A stretch of DNA of 64,000 bases from Frankiales bacterium (GCA_025465465.1 JAODND010000089.1:1-64000), one strand, 5' to 3'. Shown: positions 24,048-32,122, numbered from the stretch's first letter. Numbers and translations: made by a program. Notes: a model not told the origin generated them from the letters alone.

Positions 24048-24695
24048 ATGGCCCTGAACCACGCACTCGACCCGCTCCCCGAAGACGCCAACACCGCGCT
24101 CGCCGCACTGGGCCTGGTCGTTGACGACCTGCTCCAGCCGATCCGTGCAGGCATCGCGGGACGCCGGGCCACCACCCAGAACCACCCGCGCTCTTACGCG
24201 GGGTGGCGTGACTACGGCGAGCGCACCGCAGCCCTGCGAGAGGGCATGGCGCTGCGCGGGTTCAGGGGCGAGGAACTCGAGGGCGTCTGCCTGACGGTCC
24301 ACCCCAAGGGTGACTTCGCCATCATGACTGCCCCGGGGAACCACCTCACGGGAACCGGCAAGCTAGGCGTCACGACCCGTCGAAAGCGTGGGAAGGTCAC
24401 CCAGGCGATCGTGAAGGAGAACGCCCAGTTGCAGCTCGAGCTTGAGCTGGGGGTTACACCGACCGCTGCGCCGGCCAAGCCCACAAAGATTCCGACATGG
24501 GTGCTTCTGGTCTTCATCGACGAGGATGAGGTGCACAGCGAGTTCAGTCTCGCCGCCGGCATCGGGGAGGATGGGTTCATCGACAGCTGGACTAGCCAGA
24601 TCCCGCTGCCTGTCATCAGGCTCAACGACGTCCTCGGGGCGGACGGCGACGACGACGGTCCAGAGAACCCTGAGATCGCGGTCGAAGAGCTGTAA
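24048..24695 (+). CDS. Partner of ImmA/IrrE gene (toxin or effector candidate)
   Basis: A 215-residue protein without a family I recognise. The N-terminal third is helical; a central stretch (EGVCLTVHPKGDFAIMTAPG) is beta-rich; the C terminus is acidic. GGAAGGA precedes ATG 24048. It lies 20 bp upstream of a gene with HTH and ImmA/IrrE peptidase domains. That pairing is the layout of RosmerTA-type defence/toxin-antitoxin systems, and of other HTH-peptidase switches in mobile elements. Calling it the toxin is inference from context. Confidence 0.6.
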   Translation: MALNHALDPLPEDANTALAALGLVVDDLLQPIRAGIAGRRATTQNHPRSYAGWRDYGERTAALREGMALRGFRGEELEGVCLTVHPKGDFAIMTAPGNHLTGTGKLGVTTRRKRGKVTQAIVKENAQLQLELELGVTPTAAPAKPTKIPTWVLLVFIDEDEVHSEFSLAAGIGEDGFIDSWTSQIPLPVIRLNDVLGADGDDDGPENPEIAVEEL

Positions 24696-24699
24696 GCCC

Positions 24700-24705
24700 T
24701 AGCCT
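24700..24705 (+). promoter_or_regulatory. Possible leaderless-type -10 element
   Basis: TAGCCT lies 10 nt before ATG 24716, which lacks a ribosome site. The surrounding CCTAGCCTCA is identical to that before ATG 5222. Internal transcription of the regulator gene alone would follow. Confidence 0.4.
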
Positions 24706-24715
24706 CAACATCGCC

Positions 24716-25822
24716 ATGCTCACGAACACGCGCATCACACTGGCCCGGCACCGCCGAGGCCTAACGATCACGCAGCTAGCCACGGACATCGGCGTCGCCC
24801 GGCAAACCCTGGCGGCCTGGGAAGTCGGCGACCAGGTACCCACGGACCTGAACCTGTTGCATCTAGCCGCATCCTTGCAGTTCCCGCCGTCCTTCTTCTC
24901 CGCCTCGGACATCGAGCCTGTCCCGGTCGGAGCCGTCAGCTTCCGTGCCCTGTCGAAGATGACGGCAACCACTCGGGACATCGCGCTTGCGGCCGGCCGC
25001 ATCTCACTGCTCATCAACGAGTGGTTCGAGGGCCGCTACCGACTCCCGGGCCCAGACGTCCCGACCCTCGGAAGGCAGAGTCCAGAACAGGCTGCGGACG
25101 TCGTGCGGCAACGCTGGGGTCTGGGGAACGCACCGATTGGGAACCTCACTCATGTCCTTGAGTCGCACGGAGTGCGGATCTTCTCCCTACCCGTCGAGTG
25201 CAAGACCGTCGACGCCTTCTCCTTCCGCTGGTTCGATACGCCGCTGGTCCTACTGACGACCGGCAAGACAGCGGAGCGGCGACGCTTCGACCTGGCCCAC
25301 GAGCTGGGACACCTCGTCCTTCACACAGAGCACGAGGGCTTCCAAGGCCCAGAAGCTGAGGCGCAAGCGAACCGTTTCGCCAGTTCATTCCTCATGCCGC
25401 GCGCCGCACTCATGGCCAGGCCGCTTCGGTCAGCGACGCTCGACGCCATCCTGAGCGAGCGCCGTCGCTGGAAGGTGGCCGCCATGGCGCTGACCTACCG
25501 GCTGAGGGACCTCGGATTTCTAACCGAGTGGGAGTACCGCAACCACTGCGTTGAGCTGAGTCGACGCGGATTCCGCAGTTCCGAGCCCGGGGGCGGGACT
25601 GCCGAGGCGTCACAGGTCCTGGGCAAGATCTTCCAGCTCATGCGCGGGAAGGACATCGGGATCGGCGACATCGCCTCCGACCTTGGTCTCACGTCCGTCG
25701 AGGTGACGCAGCACCTACTCGAGCTCGTCGTGCTGCCGCTCCAAAGCCACATCGAGCCGGGCGAGCCGACCAACTCGAACCCGACCCCCGGCCTTCAACA
25801 GCGGCATCTGCGACTGGCGTAG
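24716..25822 (+). CDS. XRE HTH - ImmA/IrrE metallopeptidase (antitoxin/regulator)
   Basis: A 368-residue protein. The N-terminal XRE helix-turn-helix (LTITQLATDIGVARQTLAAW) is followed by a linker and a zinc metallopeptidase domain with FDLAHELGHLVLH (HExxH, about residues 195-199) and a downstream ANRFASSFLMP segment that supplies the third ligand region. Family members cleave a repressor or antitoxin to switch mobile elements or trigger defence. Its partner lies just upstream, and the pair sits close to the right attachment site, a usual cargo position. The 130-residue C-terminal extension contains a second HTH-like part (IGDIASDLGLTSVEVTQHLL). Confidence 0.85.
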   Translation: MLTNTRITLARHRRGLTITQLATDIGVARQTLAAWEVGDQVPTDLNLLHLAASLQFPPSFFSASDIEPVPVGAVSFRALSKMTATTRDIALAAGRISLLINEWFEGRYRLPGPDVPTLGRQSPEQAADVVRQRWGLGNAPIGNLTHVLESHGVRIFSLPVECKTVDAFSFRWFDTPLVLLTTGKTAERRRFDLAHELGHLVLHTEHEGFQGPEAEAQANRFASSFLMPRAALMARPLRSATLDAILSERRRWKVAAMALTYRLRDLGFLTEWEYRNHCVELSRRGFRSSEPGGGTAEASQVLGKIFQLMRGKDIGIGDIASDLGLTSVEVTQHLLELVVLPLQSHIEPGEPTNSNPTPGLQQRHLRLA

Positions 25823-25882
25823 TCCGGGGGCGCCACCGCAATGCCGACCTGGGCATGTCGAGAGCTGGTTCCGGGTCCAGCC
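25823..25882. terminator. Convergent gap with small hairpin
   Basis: ATGCC-GACCTG-GGCAT near 25841-25856 could form a short stem between the convergent genes ending at 25822 and 25883. It is weak and has no T tract. Confidence 0.3.
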
Positions 25883-26194
25883 TTAGCGGCGCGCTTCCGC
25901 CTCGCCGACAGCCTGCGACAGCAGTAACGCGAGGTTGATGACCTCTTTGGCCCAGTCAGTGACCTGCTCGTTGCTGGCGAGGCCGATCGTGACCTGGAGG
26001 CCGTCGGTGCCGGCGAGGTTGTGGCGGAGGGTGTCGAGCCGCTCCTGCACGTCCGACTCGATGCCGGCGATCGTGCCGAAGCCCGCCTCAAGACCGGAGG
26101 CCGTGACTTCGAGCAGTCGGTCGCGCAGATCGTCGCCGATCAGGCCGACGCTGGCAGTCCAGAACTTTTCGCGTGCGTACTCCAGTGTCGGCAT
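25883..26194 (-). CDS. Hypothetical helical protein near attR
   Basis: A 103-residue helical protein of unknown function. AAGGAG precedes ATG 26194, and codon bias is good. The sequence has regularly spaced hydrophobic residues (VQERLDTLRHNLAG, WAKEVINLALLLSQAVGEAE), suggesting a helical bundle. It is the last gene before the right attachment core. Confidence 0.65.
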   Translation of the reverse strand: MPTLEYAREKFWTASVGLIGDDLRDRLLEVTASGLEAGFGTIAGIESDVQERLDTLRHNLAGTDGLQVTIGLASNEQVTDWAKEVINLALLLSQAVGEAEARR

Positions 26195-26425
26195 GCTCGG
26201 TCTCCTTCGGTACTAAGGCCACGGATCTCGCGGCATCCTTCTTGTCGACAGCGCCGGCCGAAAGGGAAACCTTGGGCAACCTTCCGGAGTGAGTACAGGG
26301 TGGGAACAGCGTGCCCCATCTCGACTGGTCTTCGTACGTCGCCGATGTCACGAGGTGTCGTGCGGGAGGGCTTGGCTGAGCGTGAGCCTTCCTATTCGTC
26401 AGTCCCCGTCACGATGTCAGGCGCG

Positions 26426-26470
26426 CTCATAATCCCTCGGTCGTCGGTTCAAGCCCGACCCGCCCCACCA
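26426..26470 (+). repeat. attR core plus displaced tRNA 3' end
   Basis: 26426-26442 repeats the 17-bp core CTCATAATCCCTCGGTC. The next 28 bases match the tRNA 3' end at 21 of 28 positions. Changes in the T stem are compensatory (GTCGG/CCGAC here, CCGGG/CCCGG in the tRNA), and the acceptor strand CCGCCCC and ACCA are unchanged. This is best read as the original host tRNA 3' end, displaced by integration. Confidence 0.88.
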
Positions 26471-26820
26471 CCTCTGTGTGTGGCCTCGCCTGAAGATTGA
26501 CAGATGACCTTCGGGTGGGGCCTTACGTGTTCGGCTGATTCTTGAGACTCCCCGTTCATGAGGGAGCTGGGTGTGGCCGAGCAGCGGCATCGGGCGGTGA
26601 GCCGGCCGTCCGTGGTCCGATCGTGGAACCACCACAGGCCTTGACGCGCCGCGGGCCCGCGTCTCGCGGAGCAGCGTGTCGAGGTGGGCCGGCCTGTTCG
26701 TGAGTGAACGGTCGGCTCCTGGCAGTGCTCAGCTGCAAGCCCGGATACCTCCACAGCGGCGATCCTCGACGCCGCTGCCAAATCGCTTGTCAGCGCTCTG
26801 CAGGCGGGTGGGGGCGGGAG
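26471..26820. other. Gene-free region beyond attR
   Basis: These 350 bases contain no convincing gene, RNA or terminator. A short stretch near 26740-26820 has Ala/Leu-rich coding-like character in one plus frame (TAAILDAAAKSLVSALQAGG), but no start or homology can be given; it may be a gene remnant. Confidence 0.4.
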
Positions 26821-27831
26821 TCAGGAGTCCACAACGAGCGGTCCGCCGTGGCGCGTCAGCAGGCGCCCCAACCAGCGCAGCTTGGCAGCGTGCGCGTCTC
26901 GCGAGAGCGCCGCGTGTGGAACAGCGCCCTCGAAGCCGTGAAAGCCGCCCGGCCAGACGTGCAGTTCCGCGTCTACGCCTACCCGCCACAGCCGCGCGGC
27001 GTAGTGAACGGCCTCATCGCGGAAGGTCTCAGCGGACCCGACATCGATGTAGGTCGCCGGGAGCCCGCTCAGATCCGTCGCCCGCATCGGCGCGGCGTAA
27101 GGCGGCACGCTGTCTGAGCCGGCTTGACGGCCGAGCAGGGCGGCCCAACCGAGCGCGTTGAGATCGTGGTCCCAGATGTCGCGGCCAGTCATCTGCCAGC
27201 TCGACGCCGTGTCGTTCCGATCGTCCAGCATCGGACTTAGCAGCATCTGCGCCAGCAGCGCGGGGCCACCACGGTCGCGGGCGAGCAGTGCCACGGCCGC
27301 CGCGAGGCCACCCCCAGCGCTGCCACCGGCGACGATAACCCGGTCGCCGTCTGCGCCGTGTTCCTGAGCGTGCTCGACCGCCCAGAGCAGCCCCGCGTAA
27401 CAGTCCTCGACCGGCGCCGGGTGAGGATGCTCCGGAGCCAACCGGTAGTCGACGGAGATGACGACGAGATCGAAGGCTGAGGCGAGGTCGAGTGCGAGGT
27501 CCAGGTGCGTACGCGCATTGCCGATGATCATGCCGCCCGGATGCATCCAGTACAGCAGCGGACATGCTTGCGCGCCCGGCGCCGTGGGTCGGCAGACCAG
27601 CACCGTCAGGTCAGGAGCGTCGGTTGGGCCGGTCACGAGCAGCTGAGAGACGTCGAAGGCTCCCTCCCGACTCAACTGCTCGTCGCTCGGCGTCGGTACC
27701 AGCTTGTGACGGTCAGCCGGGATGGAGGCGACGTCCGGCCAAAGCCTGAGCAGCGGCCGCAGCGCGAGCAGTGTCGGCTCCATCTCCGGATCCACAGGGG
27801 GACCTGGACCTATGGGAGCTTCAGATGCCAC
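26821..27831 (-). CDS. Alpha/beta hydrolase, HSL-type esterase/lipase
   Basis: A 336-residue esterase of the hormone-sensitive lipase family. The oxyanion motif is HPGG (residues 97-100) instead of the usual HGGG. The nucleophile elbow is GGSAGG (Ser171), the acid is in VGSAETFRDE (Glu267 in place of the usual Asp) and the His is in GFHGFE (His297). Start GTG 27831 has GGAGG 5 nt upstream. It is the last gene of the leftward group controlled from 31209-31288, but 329 bp and a GntR-like palindrome separate it from the SDR gene, so it may have its own promoter. Substrate unknown. Confidence 0.85.
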   Translation of the reverse strand: MASEAPIGPGPPVDPEMEPTLLALRPLLRLWPDVASIPADRHKLVPTPSDEQLSREGAFDVSQLLVTGPTDAPDLTVLVCRPTAPGAQACPLLYWMHPGGMIIGNARTHLDLALDLASAFDLVVISVDYRLAPEHPHPAPVEDCYAGLLWAVEHAQEHGADGDRVIVAGGSAGGGLAAAVALLARDRGGPALLAQMLLSPMLDDRNDTASSWQMTGRDIWDHDLNALGWAALLGRQAGSDSVPPYAAPMRATDLSGLPATYIDVGSAETFRDEAVHYAARLWRVGVDAELHVWPGGFHGFEGAVPHAALSRDAHAAKLRWLGRLLTRHGGPLVVDS

Positions 27832-27876
27832 AACAGCCTCCAAACGCGGGTCGCATACTGTATCCAGCTCGCTTTC

Positions 27877-27888
27877 TTGTATGGACAA
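27877..27888. promoter_or_regulatory. Perfect inverted repeat upstream of the esterase gene
   Basis: TTGT-ATGG-ACAA is a perfect 4-bp inverted repeat with 4-bp spacer, similar to GntR-family operators, 46 bp upstream of GTG 27831. ATACTGTAT at 27855-27863 lies between and could hold the -10 region on the minus strand. Confidence 0.4.
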
Positions 27889-27891
27889 ATG

Positions 27892-28160
27892 CTGGCGGCG
27901 CGTCGGCGGGTAGTGCTGGCGCGGCAGCGATCTGGCGTGCCTGCGCGCATCCCGGAGCCGGAGATCACCGAGACCTTCTCGAGTCAGCGAGTTTGCTCGC
28001 CGTGCTTGCGCGGCAGGCTGCTCGTGTCCGGCTAGGCGCACGCTCGACCTTCTCGACGGTATGGGGCCTGCCCCTCTCCGCATCTGTCTGGCGTCGACGC
28101 CCGAGCCTGAGCTGATGAGCGACGGCCCGCACTGGCCGCGGCGGAGCCATTGGCACGCCG
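27892..28160. other. Intergenic region between esterase and SDR genes
   Basis: No convincing gene. One plus-strand frame is open (ending near 28115) with Arg/Ala-rich sequence and uneven codon bias, and is not called. No strong hairpin was found. Confidence 0.4.
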
Positions 28161-28916
28161 TCATCCGAGGAAGCTGCCTCCCCCGTCGAGCATCAGGGTG
28201 CAGCCGGTCATGTACGTAGAGTCCGGCCCGGCCAAGTACACGGCCGCCCGGCCGATGTCGGATTCCGGGTCGCCGATTCGCGGTATGGATAGTCCGTCAT
28301 AGATCGCGTCCAGAGCCCGCGGGTGCGCCGCGAAGTCCGCCTGCGCGGCCTCGGACAGCGCGAACGGACAGATCGCGTTCACAGTGATGCCCTGCCGGCC
28401 CCACTCTCGGGCCGCGGCACGGGTGATGCCACCTACGGCCGCCTTGGCCGCAATGTAGGTCGCGTAGCCGTTGAGTCCTTGCAGCTCCGACCCCGAGCGC
28501 AGATTGATGACCCGTCCACCGCCGACCAAATGCGGGTAGCAAGCCCGCATGAAGTACAGCGTGGCTGCGGGTCCGCTGCTGAGCGCCAGCGCGATCGACT
28601 CGTCGTCGATGTCGGCAAGCGGCACACGGATGTCAGCCGCCATGGCGTTGTTGACGAGCACGTCGACGGTGCCAAAGGTCTCGACGGTGCGAGCGACGAA
28701 CGCGTCGACGTCGCGTGAGGAGCGGACGTCGCAGGCAGCGGACAGCGCCTTGACCCCCAGTGCGCGGACCTCCTCTGCCACGTCGGCTGCGTTCTCTTCG
28801 TTGAGGTCGGGAAGCGCTAAGCGTGCGCCTTCTCGAGCGAGTGCCAGCGCGATGCCCCGACCGATGCCGCGGCCCCCGCCGGTGACGATGGCGACCTTTC
28901 CGTCGAGCGTTCCCAT
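28161..28916 (-). CDS. SDR-family oxidoreductase
   Basis: A 251-residue short-chain dehydrogenase. It has the Rossmann motif TGGGRGIG (12-19), NNA at 89-91 in place of NNAG, a catalytic Ser in RSGSELQG (about 141-143), and Tyr154/Lys158 (YIAAK). Asp in PDLNEE after beta-2 suggests NAD rather than NADP. AGGAGA precedes ATG 28916. It lies 59 bp downstream of the LLM oxidoreductase gene in the leftward operon. Substrate not determined; context suggests an alcohol/ketone step in a catabolic pathway. Confidence 0.88.
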   Translation of the reverse strand: MGTLDGKVAIVTGGGRGIGRGIALALAREGARLALPDLNEENAADVAEEVRALGVKALSAACDVRSSRDVDAFVARTVETFGTVDVLVNNAMAADIRVPLADIDDESIALALSSGPAATLYFMRACYPHLVGGGRVINLRSGSELQGLNGYATYIAAKAAVGGITRAAAREWGRQGITVNAICPFALSEAAQADFAAHPRALDAIYDGLSIPRIGDPESDIGRAAVYLAGPDSTYMTGCTLMLDGGGSFLG

Positions 28917-28975
28917 GCGGTATCTCCTGGTTCGGGCGGCCCGCGAGGCCGGATCGTGGATGGACGGCGCCGCCG

Positions 28976-29932
28976 CTAGCCAACGGTGGCAGCGGGCCTC
29001 CCGGTCGCCTCTCGGAAGGCGGCCACGAAGTCTGCGGCGGCCTGCAGCCGGGCGGTCGGCTGCTCGGGAAGCGGAAGGTGGACGCGCACATCGGTCACTC
29101 CAGCCGCGAGCAGCGGTGCCAGCCCGTCGAGGGTGGCGCTGACGTCCACTGCCCGGTCGGCGTGACGTCGAACGCGCAGGTGTCCGACGACTTGCAGGGC
29201 ATCCGGGTCGGCCCCCTCTCGGGCGAGCGCGTCCCTCATGCGAGGCACGCTCGAGGACAGCTCAGCCGCTGCGTCGCCCCACGGGATCCAGCCAGCGCCG
29301 AAGCGGGCGAGTCGTGTCACCACCCGTGCGTTGTTGGTTCCGCTGATCCAGAACGGCACCACGTTTCCGGGCTGGACGGGCTTGGGCATCATATGGATGT
29401 TGCTGAAGGCGAGTTCTGCAGAGTCGTAGGAGGCGCGCTGCTGGGTCCAGAGGGCCTGGCACACCTCCAGCGTGTGATCGAGCCGACGGCCACGTTCGCT
29501 GAAGGGGACTCCTGCCGCCTCATACTCCTCCCGCTGCCAGCCGACCCCCACCCCTAGGTCGAGCCGGCCACCGGACAGCACGTCGAGCGTCGACGCGCAC
29601 TTTGCGAGCACGACTGGCCGGCGCAGGGCGGCGAGCAGGATGCTCGTCCCCAGTCGGATGCGGGAGGTCATACCGGCGAGGACAGCGAGCGTGGTCAGCG
29701 GCTCCAGCCAGTGCCCGTCCGGCCCGGTCGGCTGCTGACCGCCACGCTGGCCGCCGATCTCCGGCCGGCCGTACTCGTCCAGGCGTTCGCCGAACACGAC
29801 GTGGTCGGAGAGCACCATCCGGTCAAAGCCGGCCTGATCGAGCAGGCGCGCATGGTCGAACAGGTGCGTCCACGGCCCCGGGTCATGTTCGGCGAACGAT
29901 GGGAGACTGGCGGAGAGCTGGATGACCGTCAT
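28976..29932 (-). CDS. LLM-class F420-dependent oxidoreductase
   Basis: A 318-residue luciferase-like TIM-barrel protein. Features typical of the F420-dependent subgroup are LSDHVVFGE near the N terminus, TLDVLSGGRLDLGVGVGW around residue 130, and a C-terminal ADFVAAFREATGRP helix. Predicted to use F420 or FMN to oxidise or reduce a small organic substrate. ATG 29932 overlaps the stop of the preceding SDR gene (ATGA), indicating co-expression. Confidence 0.87.
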   Translation of the reverse strand: MTVIQLSASLPSFAEHDPGPWTHLFDHARLLDQAGFDRMVLSDHVVFGERLDEYGRPEIGGQRGGQQPTGPDGHWLEPLTTLAVLAGMTSRIRLGTSILLAALRRPVVLAKCASTLDVLSGGRLDLGVGVGWQREEYEAAGVPFSERGRRLDHTLEVCQALWTQQRASYDSAELAFSNIHMMPKPVQPGNVVPFWISGTNNARVVTRLARFGAGWIPWGDAAAELSSSVPRMRDALAREGADPDALQVVGHLRVRRHADRAVDVSATLDGLAPLLAAGVTDVRVHLPLPEQPTARLQAAADFVAAFREATGRPAATVG

Positions 29933-30756
29933 GGCTGACCGGGCAACTGCCCGCCGACGGCGCTGCGCACGTCCGGAAGGTCAAGCAGTGTGCGGTAGTC
30001 GACGAAGGACCGGAGGGTGTGGCCGCCGTCGACGGTCAGAAGTTGTCCTGTTACCCACCCGGACTCCTCACCGGCGAGGTAGCGCACCGCAGCTGCGATG
30101 TCGTCAGTGTGTCCCGGTCGCGGCAGCGGCTGCTCGGCCAGGAACGCGTGCAGCATCTTCTCGTTGCCGAACGCGCCCTCGGTCGCGGGCGTGCGGGTCA
30201 GGCCCGGACGGACGGAGTTGACGCGGATGAAGTACTCGCCGAGCTCGTTGGCAGCCACCCGTACGAGCTGGTCGACAGCCGCCTTGCCTGCGGAGTAGCT
30301 GGCGAGGTAGCGCGCGGAGAACGAGGCAGCTGTCGACGAGATCGCGACGAAGGAGCCCGACCCGTTGCGGATCATTGCCTGACCGCTGTACTTCAAGGTC
30401 AGGTACACCGGCCTGATATTGAGGTCGACCTCATGCGAGAACTGGTCGGCGTCGTAAAGAAGCACAGGCTGAATCGATCCGCCGCCGGGCACGACCACGG
30501 CGATGTCGAGCCGACCATCCGAGGAAGCGGCCGCGACGGCATCCTGCACCGAAGGGGCCTCCATCGCGTCGCAGCCAACCCAGCTGGCTGGCAGACCTTC
30601 GCGAATCAGTTGCTCTGCCGCTTGCTGCACCTTCGCCTCGGTGCGGCCGGCGAGGGTGACGTGCGCCCCGTCGACGGCCAGCAGCCTGGCGGCCGCCAGA
30701 CCGATCCCGGACCCACCCCCGACGATGAGTGCCCGCTTGCCCGTCACTCCTGTCAC
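29929..30756 (-). CDS. SDR-family oxidoreductase
   Basis: A 275-residue short-chain dehydrogenase. It has GGGSGIG (13-19), GRTE after beta-2 (compatible with NADP), Ser141, Tyr154 and Lys158 (YSAGK), and the C-terminal GQLLTVDGG signature of fatty-acid/ketoacyl-type SDRs. GTG 30756 overlaps the upstream stop as GTGA, and its own stop overlaps the LLM start. Together with the SnoaL-like protein and LLM enzyme it forms a coupled three-gene unit. Confidence 0.87.
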   Translation of the reverse strand: MTGVTGKRALIVGGGSGIGLAAARLLAVDGAHVTLAGRTEAKVQQAAEQLIREGLPASWVGCDAMEAPSVQDAVAAASSDGRLDIAVVVPGGGSIQPVLLYDADQFSHEVDLNIRPVYLTLKYSGQAMIRNGSGSFVAISSTAASFSARYLASYSAGKAAVDQLVRVAANELGEYFIRVNSVRPGLTRTPATEGAFGNEKMLHAFLAEQPLPRPGHTDDIAAAVRYLAGEESGWVTGQLLTVDGGHTLRSFVDYRTLLDLPDVRSAVGGQLPGQP

Positions 30757-31208
30757 GCTGTGACACCTGTCCTGGCGTCGGGGTCGGTGATGCGCATCTC
30801 GTGAACCCAATCGACGTGGACATCGCGGTGCTCGATGTGCCAGCCGTCACGGCCGTTCGGGGCGTACTGGTCGTGGTAGCGCACGTACATCACGACGTCG
30901 GTGCCTGAACCCTGTGTGAGGTGGTGCGCGACGCAGTAGGTCTCAGCGCTGATGCGGTTGCCAGCACGCTCCAGCCGGCTCTGCCCCAGGCAGTGGAAGG
31001 TGCGGGCATAGAAGCGGATCTTGGCGACGACTGAGGCGAGTTCTGCATGCCCCTCCAGCCGAAGGGGTTCGCGATCGGCAAGATCCGGGCGGTGCACCAC
31101 GAGCGCCGCGTCAGGAGCGAACACGCTCAGGAACAGCGCGGTGTCGCGCCGGTCGATGCCTGCCGCGTAGTCGCCGCACAGGTTCCGGATGGTGCTGTCG
31201 GTGTCCAA
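30753..31208 (-). CDS. SnoaL-like (NTF2-fold) protein
   Basis: A 151-residue protein of the SnoaL_4/NTF2 fold: an N-terminal helix pair (IRNLCGDYAAGIDRRDTALF) and the following VFAPDAALVV and AETYCVAHHL strands are typical. Members act as isomerases, cyclases or dehydratases, or bind ligands, in steroid/polyketide-type metabolism. The frame starts at TTG 31208 with AGAGG upstream. It is the first gene of the leftward operon, divergent from the IclR regulator. Confidence 0.8.
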   Translation of the reverse strand: MDTDSTIRNLCGDYAAGIDRRDTALFLSVFAPDAALVVHRPDLADREPLRLEGHAELASVVAKIRFYARTFHCLGQSRLERAGNRISAETYCVAHHLTQGSGTDVVMYVRYHDQYAPNGRDGWHIEHRDVHVDWVHEMRITDPDARTGVTA

Positions 31209-31241
31209 GCCAAGCCTCTGTCTCGCCTAGTAGACTGGATG

Positions 31242-31265
31242 CTCATATACTTGATATTTATAGAG
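31242..31265. promoter_or_regulatory. AT-rich operator/promoter candidate between operon and IclR gene
   Basis: CTCATATACTTGATATTTAT followed by AGAG is an imperfect inverted repeat (CTCaTATA with TATAgAG) in otherwise GC-rich DNA. It lies centrally in the 80-bp divergent gap, so it could hold promoters for both sides and an IclR binding site. Confidence 0.45.
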
Positions 31266-31288
31266 TCGCCGGAGGAGGTCGTCAACCC

Positions 31289-32122
31289 ATGGCGGTACAA
31301 CCTGCACCAGCAGTGCGCCGCGCCGCGCAGATCCTGAGATACCTCGCATCCGATCCGCAGGCGGAGCGGTCGCTGGCCGACATCGCGCGTGCCGTCGACA
31401 TCCACCGCGCGAGCTGTCAGACGTTGCTGCTCGCGCTCGCCGCCGAAGGGCTCGTCATGCGCCGCGCGCCGAGCGGCCGGTACCGGTTGGGTGCACTGCT
31501 GGTCGGTCTCGGCCACGCCGCACGAGCGGCAGTCAGCCTCACCGAGCTGGTCGAGTCCGCCCTGGAGGACCTGGCGGACGCGCTCGGCGCCACAGCGTTC
31601 GCTGGAGTCGTGGCAGGAACGTCGGTCCAGGTGCTGGCGTCCTGGTCGGTCCCGCACCCGTACGGGCAGACGGTGACCACAGGCGCCCGACTGCCGCTGC
31701 GCGCCCCCGTCGGGTTGATCTACGTGGCCTGGTCCGAGGATGCCGCGTTCGACGCGTGGCTGAACGTAGCCGAACCCGCTCTCGACGACGCGCAGCGCCG
31801 CGCCCTGCACCACGACCGCGACACCGTCAGAAGCCGTGGCTGGAGCGCCACCGTCGCTCGCGCAGACGGCGCGGAAGCGGCGGGCGTCCGCGAGGTCGGA
31901 CAGGCCTACCTGACCGCGGAGCGCATCACGCTGCTCGGCATGAGCGCACCGGTGTGGGAGCCGAACGGCGACTTTGCCTGCTCGCTGGCCCTGACGGGCT
32001 TCCGATCCTCCTTTGACGGTCCGGAGCTGCTTGCCGCCGCCTCGGTGCTCACCACTTCCGCGTCCGCTGTCACCGCGGTGCTGCGAGGGGAGCAGGTGCG
32101 TACGGGCCTCGTCGACCCCTGA
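31289..32122 (+). CDS. IclR-family transcriptional regulator
   Basis: A 277-residue regulator. The N-terminal winged helix (RSLADIARAVDIHRASCQTL, then RRAPSGRYRLG) is followed by the IclR effector domain (ALGATAFAGVVAGTSVQVLA, then a C-terminal GMSAPVW segment). GGAGGAGG lies 10 nt before ATG 31289. Divergent layout with the SnoaL-SDR-LLM operon suggests it controls that operon in response to a pathway metabolite. Confidence 0.9.
   Translation: MAVQPAPAVRRAAQILRYLASDPQAERSLADIARAVDIHRASCQTLLLALAAEGLVMRRAPSGRYRLGALLVGLGHAARAAVSLTELVESALEDLADALGATAFAGVVAGTSVQVLASWSVPHPYGQTVTTGARLPLRAPVGLIYVAWSEDAAFDAWLNVAEPALDDAQRRALHHDRDTVRSRGWSATVARADGAEAAGVREVGQAYLTAERITLLGMSAPVWEPNGDFACSLALTGFRSSFDGPELLAAASVLTTSASAVTAVLRGEQVRTGLVDP

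Noticed and set aside
26417..26635. Minus open frame across attR with residues resembling integrase ends
   Set aside because: It is only the complement of the tRNA 3' fragment, the same effect that shapes the end of the real integrase at 6541.
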